A DNA stretch of 64,000 bases. It comes from Macrococcus sp. DPC7161. Its GTDB lineage: Bacteria; Bacillota; Bacilli; Staphylococcales; Staphylococcaceae. The stretch is taken from the NCBI RefSeq assembly GCF_004117835.1, contig NZ_SDSC01000001.1:1-64000 (forward strand), read 5' to 3'. A model generated the notes under the pieces. It did no database searches, was not told where the DNA came from, and was given only the letters and a program-made list of their open reading frames with translations. This document shows, piece after piece, positions 26,932-36,203 of this stretch. Both the position numbers and the translations under genes were made by a program. The number at the start of each line of letters is the position of its first letter. The first letter of the stretch is position 1.

Positions 26932-29520
26932 ATGAATCTCGATCAAATGACATATAACGTACAAAATGCAATTCAGTTTGCCCAAAACGAAGCAGTTGAA
27001 ATGAAACAACAACAAATTGAAACCGAACATTTAATCAAACATTTCCTAGTTAATAGTGATAATATGCTCCAAACAGTTTTTGAAAGAGCAAATATAGATA
27101 TAAAGCAATATGAAACTTTAATACAGCAGGCCCTTCAAAAATATCCACAAGTTGAAGGTGAAAACATTCAATATGGCAGTTATTTATCTCAAAATTTAAA
27201 TACTGTACTTAATGAAGCAAATCAACAAATGAAAACTTTTGAAGATGAATATGTATCGGTTGAACATATCATTATGGCATTGATCACGAAACACACATTA
27301 ACAAAAGATTTTATTGGGAATAAACAAGATGTGATTAAAGAAATTATTATGAATATTAGAGGGGGTAACAAAGTGACTACACAAAATCCTGAAGTACAAT
27401 ACGAAGTGCTTAAAAAATATGGCCGTGACTTAGTTGAAGAAGTTAAAAAAGGTAAAATGGATCCTGTCATAGGACGTGACGAAGAAATTAGAAATACGAT
27501 TAGAATTTTAAGTCGTAAAACGAAAAACAATCCTGTTTTAATTGGTGAACCCGGTGTTGGTAAAACTGCGATTGTGGAAGGATTGGCACAACGTATTGTT
27601 AAAAAAGATGTGCCTGATTCACTTTTAAATAAAACGATTTTTGAATTAGATTTATCAGCATTAGTAGCCGGTGCAAAATTTAGAGGTGAATTTGAAGAAA
27701 GATTAAAAGCAGTATTAAAAGAAGTAAAAGAATCGAATGGTGAAATCATCTTATTCATTGATGAAATTCATATGCTGGTAGGTGCAGGTAAAACAGATGG
27801 CGCGATGGATGCTGGTAATATGCTTAAACCAATGCTTGCACGTGGGGAGTTACATTGTATTGGTGCAACAACGTTGAATGAATATCGTGAATACATTGAA
27901 AAAGATTCGGCATTGGAACGACGTTTCCAAAAAGTATTAGTTAAAGAACCGGATTTAGAAGATACAATTTCTATCTTACGTGGTTTAAAAGAACGTTATG
28001 AAGTCCATCACGGTGTACGAATTCAAGATAACGCTTTAGTAGCAGCTGCAGAGTTAAGTGATCGCTATATCACAGATCGTTTCTTACCAGATAAAGCGAT
28101 TGATTTGGTAGACCAAGCTTGTGCAACCATTCGTACTGAGATGGGATCAAACCCTACAGAATTAGATGCGGTTAATCGTCGTGTACTACAATTAGAAATT
28201 GAAGAAAAAGCATTAAAGTCAGAAAAAGATGCTAGAAGTAAATCGCGTTTAGAAGAACTGCAAAGGGAATTAGCAAATGAAAAAGAAAAGCAACAACAAT
28301 TAAACGCACGTGTTGAGAAAGAAAAAGGTCAAATTGCGATTGTTCAAGAAAAACGAGCAGAACTTGACCGATTAAGAAAACAATTAGAAGAAGCACAAAC
28401 GAATTATGACTTGGCAAAAGCATCAGAATTACAATATGGTGCCATTCCTAAAATTGAAAAAGAATTAACTGAACTTGAAAATAATTTAATTGAAGAAACG
28501 AAAGGTACTGATCGATTAATTCGTGAAGTTGTTACCGAAGAAGAAATCGGATATATCGTTTCGCAATGGACAGGTATTCCAGTGAGTAAATTAGTTGAAA
28601 CCGAGAAAGAAAAATTACTTAAACTATCAGATATACTTCATGAACGTGTTGTAGGGCAAGATGAAGCGGTTGATTTAGTTGCAGATGCTGTGGTTCGTGC
28701 TAGAGCTGGGATTAAAGATCCAAATCGTCCAATCGGTAGTTTCTTATTCTTAGGACCAACAGGTGTTGGTAAAACAGAACTTGCAAAAACATTAGCATCA
28801 ACAATGTTTGATTCTGAAAAACATATGATTCGTATCGATATGAGTGAGTATATGGAAAAACATGCAGTAGCAAGATTAATTGGTGCACCTCCAGGTTATG
28901 TGGGTTACGAAGAAGGTGGACAATTAACAGAAGCGGTTAGACGTAATCCATATTCAGTCATCTTATTGGATGAAGTTGAAAAAGCACATAGTGATGTATT
29001 TAACGTATTGTTACAATTGTTAGATGAAGGTCGATTAACGGATTCAAAAGGTCGTGTTGTAGACTTTAAAAATACAATCATCATTATGACAAGTAATATT
29101 GGTTCACAATATTTACTTGATGGGATTCAAAATGATGAAATTACAAATAAAGCAAGAAAGTTAGTAATGGATAGCTTACATGCATACTTTAAGCCTGAAA
29201 TATTGAATCGTATGGACGATATTGTATTGTTTAAACCATTATCTGCAAATGATATGACATACATTGTTGATAAATTAATTATGCAATTGAATATGAGATT
29301 AATGGATCAACATTTAGAAGTAAAAGTATCTGACGAAGTGAAACATTGGGTAGCAAAAGAGGCTTATGAACCACAATTTGGTGCAAGACCATTAAAACGA
29401 TTTGTACAACGTCATATTGAAACGCCACTTGCTAGAAATATCATTCGTGAAGGGTATCCTGAAGGTACAGTTATTGAAGTGGGATTATCAGATAACGGTG
29501 TGACATTTAATGTAATGTAA
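26932..29520 (+). CDS. clpB: ATP-dependent disaggregase ClpB
   Basis: ClpB works with DnaK to extract polypeptides from aggregates and does not partner ClpP. The 862-aa protein has an N-terminal Clp-N domain (to about 145), AAA1 with Walker [14 protein letters not shown] and [12 protein letters not shown], a long charged coiled-coil M domain (about 400-520), and AAA2 with [13 protein letters not shown] and [12 protein letters not shown] at 26932 follows AGAGGTGATTT; in-frame codons upstream overlap the promoter and operator and are excluded. It is controlled by the CtsR box and ends in a strong bidirectional terminator. Confidence 0.97.
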   Translation: MNLDQMTYNVQNAIQFAQNEAVEMKQQQIETEHLIKHFLVNSDNMLQTVFERANIDIKQYETLIQQALQKYPQVEGENIQYGSYLSQNLNTVLNEANQQMKTFEDEYVSVEHIIMALITKHTLTKDFIGNKQDVIKEIIMNIRGGNKVTTQNPEVQYEVLKKYGRDLVEEVKKGKMDPVIGRDEEIRNTIRILSRKTKNNPVLIGEPGVGKTAIVEGLAQRIVKKDVPDSLLNKTIFELDLSALVAGAKFRGEFEERLKAVLKEVKESNGEIILFIDEIHMLVGAGKTDGAMDAGNMLKPMLARGELHCIGATTLNEYREYIEKDSALERRFQKVLVKEPDLEDTISILRGLKERYEVHHGVRIQDNALVAAAELSDRYITDRFLPDKAIDLVDQACATIRTEMGSNPTELDAVNRRVLQLEIEEKALKSEKDARSKSRLEELQRELANEKEKQQQLNARVEKEKGQIAIVQEKRAELDRLRKQLEEAQTNYDLAKASELQYGAIPKIEKELTELENNLIEETKGTDRLIREVVTEEEIGYIVSQWTGIPVSKLVETEKEKLLKLSDILHERVVGQDEAVDLVADAVVRARAGIKDPNRPIGSFLFLGPTGVGKTELAKTLASTMFDSEKHMIRIDMSEYMEKHAVARLIGAPPGYVGYEEGGQLTEAVRRNPYSVILLDEVEKAHSDVFNVLLQLLDEGRLTDSKGRVVDFKNTIIIMTSNIGSQYLLDGIQNDEITNKARKLVMDSLHAYFKPEILNRMDDIVLFKPLSANDMTYIVDKLIMQLNMRLMDQHLEVKVSDEVKHWVAKEAYEPQFGARPLKRFVQRHIETPLARNIIREGYPEGTVIEVGLSDNGVTFNVM

Positions 29521-29541
29521 ATAAAAAGTTTAAAATAAAAA

Positions 29542-29577
29542 AATAAAAGCGTCTGAGCATTCAGACGCTTTTATTAG
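29542..29577. terminator. Bidirectional terminator after clpB
   Basis: A perfect 15-bp stem (29542-29556 with 29561-29575) with a GCAT loop. It also ends the convergent small gene, whose stop codon lies within the right arm. Confidence 0.88.
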
Positions 29578-29774
29578 TGTTCGTGATGTTGTGGAATTGG
29601 TTCATTTGGAATAAGTGCTGCGACAATCACTGCTAACGCACCAAATACAACTCCCATAATTGAAGCGAAATCTAAGTTTAAATCATGTCCGCCACCTAAA
29701 CTCATTAAAACGAAGTTAACCATTTGAACTAAAATAAATGCCCAAACGAATGTCATAATATATTGCATATTCAT
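29574..29774 (-). CDS. Small DUF2929 (YjzD-like) membrane protein
   Basis: A 66-residue-scale protein with two hydrophobic helices (about 3-26 and 36-57), a GGGHDLNLDF loop and a histidine-rich tail (QHHEH). Size and composition fit DUF2929/YjzD. In B. subtilis yjzD also lies close to the med and fabH genes, which matches the neighbours here. The start ATG at 29774 follows GTGGAGGATT. Its function is unknown. Confidence 0.7.
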   Translation of the reverse strand: MNMQYIMTFVWAFILVQMVNFVLMSLGGGHDLNLDFASIMGVVFGALAVIVAALIPNEPIPQHHEH

Positions 29775-29849
29775 AATCCTCCACATTGTGTTATATTAAT
29801 TATTATAACGATGTACATAATAATTGTATACCCTTACAGTGAGGTTACT

Positions 29850-30869
29850 ATGAAAAAAATCATCCTTTTCTTTTCGTTCTTCTTTTTGTTGCTTGGCATT
29901 TTAGTATATATTTCCTATCCGAAAAACCAACCAATGAATACTGTTGCCTTTATGTTTCCAGATAATATTAATGACCAAACATGGGGAACAGAAGGTTATA
30001 AAGCTATGCAAGAAATTGCTCAAAAATATGATGCAAATTTATATTTCGAACAAAACGTCAATACAGAAAGTAAAATTGAACGTCAAATTAATTTATGGGC
30101 TGAGCGTGAAGTCAATATCATTTATGGACAAGGTAGTGAATTTGAAAAGTCATTTAATAAATTTGCCAAGAAGTATCCAAATATCCATTTTGTGTTTCTA
30201 AATGGTGAAAGTCAACACCGCAATGTAACAGCGATAAATATTGACGGTTATGCCCAAGGTTTTTTTGCGGGGATTGTTGCAAGTCGATCTTCACATACAG
30301 GGAATATAGGAGTGATTGGTGCATTTAAGACACAACCTGAAATAAAAGGTTTTATCCAAGGTGCTCACTATGATAATCCTAATATTAAAATCATTGCAAA
30401 TTACGTAGGTACATGGAGTTATTTTCGTAAATCAGGACAAATCACAAAAGACATGATTCAACATGATAAAGTAGATGTCGTTTATCCAGCAGCTGATGGT
30501 GTAAGTGTCGAATCGTTATTGATGGTCAAAGCTATGAATAAAAAAGCAATTGGCTATATCATGGATCAATCCCATTATGGTGATTTTGTATTGACAAGTA
30601 CCATTCAAAATATATCAACAACTTATCAAGATATTGCTGATAAATATGTAAGAAATAATTTACTCGGTGGTACTAAGCATTATGGCATGAGCGAAAATAT
30701 TTCCACTTTAGGACCTATTTCAAAAAAAGTAGATTTAAAAACTAAAAATGATATCGCAACAATGATTAAACATTTCAAAGAAACGAATTTATTACCTGAT
30801 CACAAAAAACTACCACAATCAGACGTCCATGTTTATACAAAACAATATAATTTGAAACCACAAAAATAG
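29850..30869 (+). CDS. BMP-family substrate-binding-like protein, Med type
   Basis: A 339-aa protein with an N-terminal hydrophobic segment (about 3-23), no lipobox cysteine, and a periplasmic-binding BMP (PnrA/TmpC) fold: VAFMFPDNINDQTWGTEGY, IIYGQGSEFEKSF, NIDGYAQGFFAGIVAS, GNIGVIGAF and VVYPAADGVSVES. Its position just before fabHF is the same as med in B. subtilis, a BMP-like positive regulator of competence. I infer a Med homologue anchored by an uncleaved signal. Whether it binds a nucleoside-like ligand is not shown. GAGGTTACT is the ribosome site. Confidence 0.75.
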   Translation: MKKIILFFSFFFLLLGILVYISYPKNQPMNTVAFMFPDNINDQTWGTEGYKAMQEIAQKYDANLYFEQNVNTESKIERQINLWAEREVNIIYGQGSEFEKSFNKFAKKYPNIHFVFLNGESQHRNVTAINIDGYAQGFFAGIVASRSSHTGNIGVIGAFKTQPEIKGFIQGAHYDNPNIKIIANYVGTWSYFRKSGQITKDMIQHDKVDVVYPAADGVSVESLLMVKAMNKKAIGYIMDQSHYGDFVLTSTIQNISTTYQDIADKYVRNNLLGGTKHYGMSENISTLGPISKKVDLKTKNDIATMIKHFKETNLLPDHKKLPQSDVHVYTKQYNLKPQK

Positions 30870-30896
30870 AACAACAAATCAATTGTTGTTCTTTTA
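30868..30896 (+). terminator. Terminator after the Med-like gene
   Basis: A 10-bp stem (30868-30877 with 30883-30892) with a 5-nt loop is followed by TTTTATTTTT. Confidence 0.75.
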
Positions 30897-30909
30897 TTTT
30901 TGTGGTAAA

Positions 30910-30926
30910 TTAGTACCTGGTAATAA
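30910..30926 (+). promoter_or_regulatory. FapR-like operator upstream of fabH
   Basis: TTAGTACCTGGTAATAA is one base short of the palindromic FapR site TTAGTACCTGGTACTAA as I know it. FapR represses fatty acid synthesis genes and is released by malonyl-CoA, and fabHF is a known target. The exact promoter hexamers around it are unclear. Confidence 0.8.
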
Positions 30927-31052
30927 AACTATGTAATAATTGTTTGTTGAAAATAATAGAAGCAAAATGAAAGCAATATTAAGCATAAAAAAGGATTAAA
31001 AAAGCGAATGTATGAAATATACAAAAAGTAATCTTAAGAAATGGGTGGAACA

Positions 31053-31994
31053 ATGAACGTAGGTATTATTGGAATCGGTACATATGTGCCTGAAAACATT
31101 ATAACGAATGAGCATTTTGAGTCATATTTAGATACTTCTGATGAATGGATTACAAAAATGACTGGGATTAAAACACGTCGATTTGCAGATGATGATATGG
31201 ATACGAGTGATATGGCAGTGATTGCAACCCAAAAAGCGATTGAGGATGCAGGGATTCAAAAAGAAGCAATCGATTTAATCATTACTGCTACATCATCTGG
31301 TAATCATACATTTCCTAGTGTATCCTGTATAATACAAGAAAAATTGGGTTTAAATCCTGTTCCTGCAATGGATCAACTTGCTGCATGTTCAGGGTTCATA
31401 TACAGTTTAATTACCGCTGAACAATTTGTTAAATCAGGTACTTGCAAAAATGTATTGGTCGTAGGTAGTGAAAAATTGTCAAAAATAACGGACTTAAATG
31501 ATAGGAATACAGCGATGTTATTTGGAGACGGTGCTGCGGCAGTTGTTGTTTCGGAAGTTAGTGAAGGAAAAGGATTTATAGCTCATGAATGGGGAAGCGA
31601 TGGTAGTGGTGGCCAATATTTATTTGATAATGTTGAAACGGGTTATATCAATATGAATGGTAGAGAAGTATTTAAATTTGCTGTAAGAATAATGGGAGAC
31701 ATATCAACTAAAGTCGTTGAAAAAGCAAATTTAACTGCAGATGAGATTGATATGTTTATCCCACATCAAGCAAATATTCGTATTATGGAAGCCAGTCGTG
31801 AACGTCTTGGTATTCCAAAAGAAAAAATGAGTGTAACAATTGATCAATACGGTAATACCTCAGCTGCGAGTATCCCTTTGTCAATCATGCATGAATTAAA
31901 AAATGGTAAGATTAAAGACGGCTCAAAATTAGTGTTAGTAGGTTTTGGTGGCGGATTAACATATGCAGGTATGACGATGGTTTGGGGTAAGTAA
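31053..31994 (+). CDS. fabH: Beta-ketoacyl-ACP synthase III
   Basis: FabH condenses a short (branched) acyl-CoA with malonyl-ACP to start type II fatty acid synthesis. The 313-aa thiolase-fold enzyme has the Cys-His-Asn triad: cysteine in [11 protein letters not shown] (about residue 112), histidine in [10 protein letters not shown] and asparagine in [17 protein letters not shown] and GDGAAAVVV are also typical. ATG at 31053 follows GGGTGGAAC; the ATG at 31041 overlaps the ribosome site. It is followed by fabF in one operon under a FapR-like box. Confidence 0.96.
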   Translation: MNVGIIGIGTYVPENIITNEHFESYLDTSDEWITKMTGIKTRRFADDDMDTSDMAVIATQKAIEDAGIQKEAIDLIITATSSGNHTFPSVSCIIQEKLGLNPVPAMDQLAACSGFIYSLITAEQFVKSGTCKNVLVVGSEKLSKITDLNDRNTAMLFGDGAAAVVVSEVSEGKGFIAHEWGSDGSGGQYLFDNVETGYINMNGREVFKFAVRIMGDISTKVVEKANLTADEIDMFIPHQANIRIMEASRERLGIPKEKMSVTIDQYGNTSAASIPLSIMHELKNGKIKDGSKLVLVGFGGGLTYAGMTMVWGK

Positions 31995-32084
31995 GTGATG
32001 TTACTTGATGGTTTAATAAAATTTAAATATATTTAATATAATAATAATTTATAAATCAAAGAATTATTAATTTAGGAGGTCAAT

Positions 32085-33323
32085 ATGAGAAAACGTGTAG
32101 TGATTACAGGTATCGGTGCATTAAGTCCAATAGGCAATGATGCAAAAACAACATATGAAAATGCAGTTAAAGGAATTAATGGTATTGCGCCAATTACGAG
32201 AGTCAATACGGACGATTTAAATGTAAAAGTTGGTGGTGAATTAAAAGACTTTAATATAGAAGATTATATTCCATTAAAAGAAGCAAGAAGAATGGATCGT
32301 TTTACCCAATATGCAATTGTGGCAGCGAGACAAGCAGTGAAGGATGCCAAACTTGATATAAATGAAGAAAATGCAGAAAGAATTGGTGTTTGGATTGGAT
32401 CTGGTATTGGCGGTATGGAAACGTTCGAAAACTCATATGATGCCCTAATTAATAAAGGACCTAGAAGAGTGAGTCCATTTTTTGTACCGATGATGATACC
32501 AGATATGGCTGCAGGTCAAGTCTCTATCGATTTAGGTGCCAAAGGACCTAATGGATGTACAGTAACAGCATGTGCAACAGGGACAAACTGTATTGGTGAT
32601 GCATTAAGAATCGTTCAATACGGTGATGCAGACGTCATGATTGCAGGGGGTACAGAAGCACCGATTACTAGATTATCATTAGCAGGATTTAGTTCAAACA
32701 AAGCATTATCTACAAATGATGATCCTGAAACAGCATGCCAACCATGGCAAGATGGTAGAGATGGTTTTGTCATGGGGGAAGGGGCAGGTGTCGTCATATT
32801 AGAATCGCTTGACCATGCATTAGCACGTGGTGCAGACATTTATGCAGAAGTGGTGGGATATGGTAATAATGCCGACGCACATCATATTACTGCACCAGCG
32901 CCAAATGGAGAAGGTGGCGTTAGAACAATGAAGATGGCATTAAAAGATGCAGGCATTGAACCAGAACAAGTACAATATATCAATGCTCATGGTACAAGTA
33001 CACCTATTGGCGATTTATATGAAACAATGGCGATAAAAACGACGTTTGGAAATCATGCAAAAGATTTATTGGTGTCATCAACAAAATCAATGACGGGCCA
33101 TTTACTAGGTGCAACAGGTGCGATTGAAGCAATCATTACGGCTTTAACGATTAAAGAAGGTAAAGTGCCACCAACAATTCATCAACAAACATATTCAGAA
33201 GAATTTGATTTGAATTATGTTCCAAATAAAATGGTAGAAAAAGAAATTGAATATGCTTTATCAAATTCATTAGGATTTGGTGGACATAATGCAGTATTAG
33301 TTTTAAAAAAATATTCGGAATAA
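32085..33323 (+). CDS. fabF: Beta-ketoacyl-ACP synthase II
   Basis: FabF performs the elongation condensations of fatty acid synthesis and is one of the two membrane-lipid condensing enzymes here. The 412-aa protein has the nucleophile cysteine in [11 protein letters not shown] (about residue 163), histidines in [11 protein letters not shown] and [11 protein letters not shown], and the C-terminal [11 protein letters not shown]. The start has AGGAGGTCAAT. It is 90 bp after fabH with no terminator visible between them, so the two are probably one transcript. Confidence 0.97.
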   Translation: MRKRVVITGIGALSPIGNDAKTTYENAVKGINGIAPITRVNTDDLNVKVGGELKDFNIEDYIPLKEARRMDRFTQYAIVAARQAVKDAKLDINEENAERIGVWIGSGIGGMETFENSYDALINKGPRRVSPFFVPMMIPDMAAGQVSIDLGAKGPNGCTVTACATGTNCIGDALRIVQYGDADVMIAGGTEAPITRLSLAGFSSNKALSTNDDPETACQPWQDGRDGFVMGEGAGVVILESLDHALARGADIYAEVVGYGNNADAHHITAPAPNGEGGVRTMKMALKDAGIEPEQVQYINAHGTSTPIGDLYETMAIKTTFGNHAKDLLVSSTKSMTGHLLGATGAIEAIITALTIKEGKVPPTIHQQTYSEEFDLNYVPNKMVEKEIEYALSNSLGFGGHNAVLVLKKYSE

Positions 33324-33348
33324 AGTCATAAGAAATATAACAATAAAG

Positions 33349-33387
33349 AAAAAAGATATAAACAAAAAAAGATATAAACAAAAAAAG
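33349..33387 (+). repeat. Short A-rich tandem repeat, 16-bp period
   Basis: GATATAAAC preceded by an A run occurs at 33355 and again at 33371, and the A run recurs a third time. It lies between the fabF stop and its terminator, giving about two and a half copies. Confidence 0.6.
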
Positions 33388-33428
33388 AGTATGAATGATT
33401 ACTTTACATCATTCATACTCTTTTTTTT
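33381..33428. terminator. Bidirectional terminator after fabF
   Basis: A perfect 19-bp stem (33381-33399 with 33408-33426) is followed by Ts and separates fabF from a convergent membrane-protein gene. Confidence 0.9.
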
Positions 33429-33434
33429 AATGAT

Positions 33435-33794
33435 TTATAAAATAATAGAAATAATAAGTGTCAAAATAACAAGTGTTAAAGAAATAAGAATTAAAGGCAT
33501 TGTAATCGCATATTTATCTTGACGAATACGTAGTTCTTTCTTATATAAAGGATCTTCATCCATTGCTTCTTTCATACGTTTAGGTGCCATTACATAGTTA
33601 AATCGTCTAAACGAATGCCCTATAATACTAAATGCCCCATCAGAGAAAATTAATAAAAATAATCCAATACATAAACCAAAAAGTGAAACCATAAAAATAC
33701 CATTTAATAGTTGTGTAGCATTAAAACCCAAAAATAAAGCATAAAAGCAGCCTAACAAAGTTTCTATCATAAAAATGATTCCATAATATTTCAA
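33435..33794 (-). CDS. Small membrane protein, probably DUF3899
   Basis: A 119-aa protein with three hydrophobic segments: about 5-25, 33-52 and 96-118. A conserved-looking amphipathic stretch follows the second (GHSFRRFNYVM, then MDEDPLYKKELR). This arrangement resembles DUF3899 proteins of Firmicutes, which have no known function. Translation starts at TTG (33794) with an AGGAGG site 7 nt upstream. It is a single gene between the fabF terminator and the long opp leader region. Confidence 0.65.
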   Translation of the reverse strand: MKYYGIIFMIETLLGCFYALFLGFNATQLLNGIFMVSLFGLCIGLFLLIFSDGAFSIIGHSFRRFNYVMAPKRMKEAMDEDPLYKKELRIRQDKYAITMPLILISLTLVILTLIISIIL

Positions 33795-34005
33795 TAATAT
33801 AACCTCCTAGCATCTTTTTTATTATAAACAATATTCGCGGGTATTCATATGAAAATAAAAAATGTTTTGTAAAAGGTAGTTATTTTCTTAGATTATCAAA
33901 ATGTTATTCACAATAATGTATAAAGATTCATTTATTTTTATTGCTTTAGTGCGTTGACTTGATTATTTTATAAAAAATTATAAATAAAAATGAATAAAAA
34001 AGTTG

Positions 34006-34035
34006 TTGATATTTTAATAGAGATGTATTTATAAT
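34006..34035 (+). promoter_or_regulatory. oppBCDF promoter
   Basis: TTGATA (34006-34011), an 18-nt spacer and a perfect TATAAT (34030-34035). The start is expected near 34042, directly at the CodY-like box. Confidence 0.75.
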
Positions 34036-34042
34036 ATTATTA

Positions 34043-34057
34043 AATCTTCTGAAAATT
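34043..34057 (+). promoter_or_regulatory. CodY-like box of oppBCDF
   Basis: AATCTTCTGAAAATT has one mismatch to the CodY consensus AATTTTCWGAAAATT. Its place at the transcription start predicts repression when branched-chain amino acids and GTP are plentiful. Confidence 0.85.
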
Positions 34058-34222
34058 GAAAGAATAGGAAGAATGAAAAATATTTCTATAATAAGTACTG
34101 CACAATGATTATATTTTTATAAGTCGTTGTATAAAAGTTAAAAAAGTAGTATGAATTGTAAGAAAATTTAGTTATTATAGAAATATAAATAAAAAGGAGT
34201 TTGAAGGGGAGGATTTAGTTTT

Positions 34223-35149
34223 ATGTTAAAGTATGTGCTTAGACGAATTGGCTATATGATTGTAACATTATTCATTGTAGCAACATTTACATTCTTCTTA
34301 ATGAAGTTAATGCCAGGTTCACCTTTTAATGATCAAAAGTTATCACCAGAACAAAAACAAATTATTAATGAAAAGTATGGATTAAATGATCCGATGCCAG
34401 TTCAATATATGAATTATTTAAAGAAAGTGGCAACAGGTGATTTTGGCGTATCATTCCAATATGATGGTAAATCCGTTACTGAATTAATTTTGCCACGTTT
34501 AGGGCCTTCTGCTGAAATTGGTCTTTATGCAATGATTATCGGTATTATTTGCGGTATTTTATTAGGTGTAATTGCAGCAGTAAAGCAAAATACATGGATG
34601 GATTATTTGGCAACGACCTTCTCGGTTTTTGCAATTTCAGTACCTTCATTCGTATTAGCAGTTTTATTACAATATTTCTTAACAGTAAAAGTTCAAATGT
34701 TCCCTGTAGCAGGATATGAAGGATTCAACTATGCAGTATTACCTGCTGTCGCATTATCTGCAGGGGTAACCGCAACGATAGCACGTTATATTCGTTCAGA
34801 GATGATCGAAGTTTTAAGTTCAGATTATATTACGTTAGCAAAAGCTAAAGGGAATTCAACAAGTAAAGTATTATTTGGACATGCTTTACGAAATGCATTG
34901 ATTCCAATCATTACTTTAATCGGACCAATGACAGTTGGTATTTTAACGGGTGCATTAACAATCGAAACAATCTTTGGTATTCCAGGTTTAGGGGACCAAT
35001 TCGTACGTTCGATTCAACAAAATGATTATCCAGTAATCATGGCGTTAAACTTGTTTGTTGCTTTCTTATTCGTAGCCGTATTATTAGTTGTTGATATTTT
35101 ATATGGATTAATTGATCCACGTATTCGTGTGCAAGGAGGTAACAATTAA
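34223..35149 (+). CDS. oppB: Oligopeptide ABC transporter permease OppB
   Basis: The first permease of a peptide importer (308 aa, Opp3-type by gene order). About six membrane helices are visible. The N-terminal MLKYVLRRIGYMIVTLFIVATFTFFLMKLMPGSPF pattern is characteristic of OppB/DppB; the cytoplasmic EAA loop that contacts the ATPases is around SSDYITLAKAKGNS. GIPGLGDQFVRSIQQNDYPVI follows. It opens an operon with oppC, D and F; the start overlaps none of its neighbours and its stop overlaps oppC by one base. Regulation is through the promoter and CodY-like box upstream. Confidence 0.94.
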   Translation: MLKYVLRRIGYMIVTLFIVATFTFFLMKLMPGSPFNDQKLSPEQKQIINEKYGLNDPMPVQYMNYLKKVATGDFGVSFQYDGKSVTELILPRLGPSAEIGLYAMIIGIICGILLGVIAAVKQNTWMDYLATTFSVFAISVPSFVLAVLLQYFLTVKVQMFPVAGYEGFNYAVLPAVALSAGVTATIARYIRSEMIEVLSSDYITLAKAKGNSTSKVLFGHALRNALIPIITLIGPMTVGILTGALTIETIFGIPGLGDQFVRSIQQNDYPVIMALNLFVAFLFVAVLLVVDILYGLIDPRIRVQGGNN

Positions 35150-36189
35150 TGAACAATGAATTAAATCACGCAGATTTACATCAAAATCTACAAACACCAC
35201 CAGGTTCATTTGTATTAGTAGATAGAGCAGAAGTTAATGATGAGAAAATTGAACGTGAATCAAAAACCTTCTGGCAAGATGCTTGGATTCAATTAAAAGC
35301 AAACAAAGCCGCTATCGTTGGATTAATTGGGTTAATCTTAATTGTGATTATGGCTTTTGTAGGACCAATGATTTCAGGTCATACTTATCGTGCACAAAAT
35401 ATAGACAATGCAAACTTACCACCTAAAATTGAAATGCTAAAAAATGTACACTTCTTACCTTTTGATGGAAGAGATAAAGATGGCTTTGATGTGTATGAGA
35501 ACCGCAACATTAAAGAGTCTTATTGGTTTGGTACAGATAGACTTGGTCGTGATATTTTCACACGTGTATGGAAAGGTACTCAAGTTTCAATTTTAGTAGG
35601 TGTAGTTGCTGCTTGTTTAGACTTACTATTTGGTATTACTTACGGATCTATTTCAGGCTTCTTTGGCGGAAAAGTAGATACCATAATGCAACGTATTATA
35701 GAAATTATTGCTTCAATTCCAAACTTAATTGTCATGATTTTATTCGTTATCGTTTTTGATGCAAGTATAATAACAATTATTTTAGCGATGTGTTTAACAG
35801 GTTGGATTGGTATGAGTCGTATCGTTCGTGGACAATTTTTAAAGTTAAAGAACCAAGAATTCGTTATGGCATCTAGAACTTTAGGGGCTTCTAATTCAAG
35901 TTTAATTTTTAAACACATTTTACCAAATACTTTAGGGCCAATCATTGTTACTGCAATGTTCTCAGTACCTGGTGCAATTTTCTTCGAAGCTTTCTTAAGC
36001 TTTATCGGTTTAGGTATTCCTGCACCAGCAACATCATTAGGTTCATTAGTAAATGATGGGCGTAAAATGTTATTAATTCACCCATATCAAATGTTCATTC
36101 CATCATTTGTTTTAAGTATGTTAATCTTATGCTTCTACTTATTTGGTGATGGTGTACGTGATGCCTTTGATCCAAAAATGCGTAAATAA
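35149..36189 (+). CDS. oppC: Oligopeptide ABC transporter permease OppC
   Basis: The second permease (346 aa). A cytoplasmic N-terminus of about 50 residues precedes the first helix, then the OppC-type segment FGTDRLGRDIFTRVWKGTQVSI and five further helices. The EAA loop is VMASRTLGASNSSLIFKHILPN. A large extracytoplasmic loop lies between helices one and two (about residues 75-125). It pairs with OppB to form the membrane channel. Start GTAACAATTAATG follows AGGAGG located in the end of oppB, so translation is coupled. Confidence 0.94.
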   Translation: MNNELNHADLHQNLQTPPGSFVLVDRAEVNDEKIERESKTFWQDAWIQLKANKAAIVGLIGLILIVIMAFVGPMISGHTYRAQNIDNANLPPKIEMLKNVHFLPFDGRDKDGFDVYENRNIKESYWFGTDRLGRDIFTRVWKGTQVSILVGVVAACLDLLFGITYGSISGFFGGKVDTIMQRIIEIIASIPNLIVMILFVIVFDASIITIILAMCLTGWIGMSRIVRGQFLKLKNQEFVMASRTLGASNSSLIFKHILPNTLGPIIVTAMFSVPGAIFFEAFLSFIGLGIPAPATSLGSLVNDGRKMLLIHPYQMFIPSFVLSMLILCFYLFGDGVRDAFDPKMRK

Positions 36190-36203
36190 GGAGGAAATGT
36201 AGA

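Larger units (their letters stand above)
33795..34222. other. 428-bp AT-rich intergenic region between the DUF3899-like gene and oppB
   Basis: It holds the divergent regulatory region. For opp it carries a motif CTTTAGTGCGTT (33944-33955), a promoter (34006-34035) and a CodY-like box (34043-34057), leaving a leader of about 180 nt before oppB. No open frame or stable hairpin was seen in that leader. Confidence 0.7.

Noticed and set aside
27222-27758. 178-codon open frame on the minus strand
   Set aside because: It lies wholly inside clpB, has no ribosome site and no recognisable domain; it mirrors the codon pattern of the plus-strand gene.
35640-35945. 101-codon minus-strand frame within oppC
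   Set aside because: It is antisense to conserved OppC sequence with no translation signal; a shadow.
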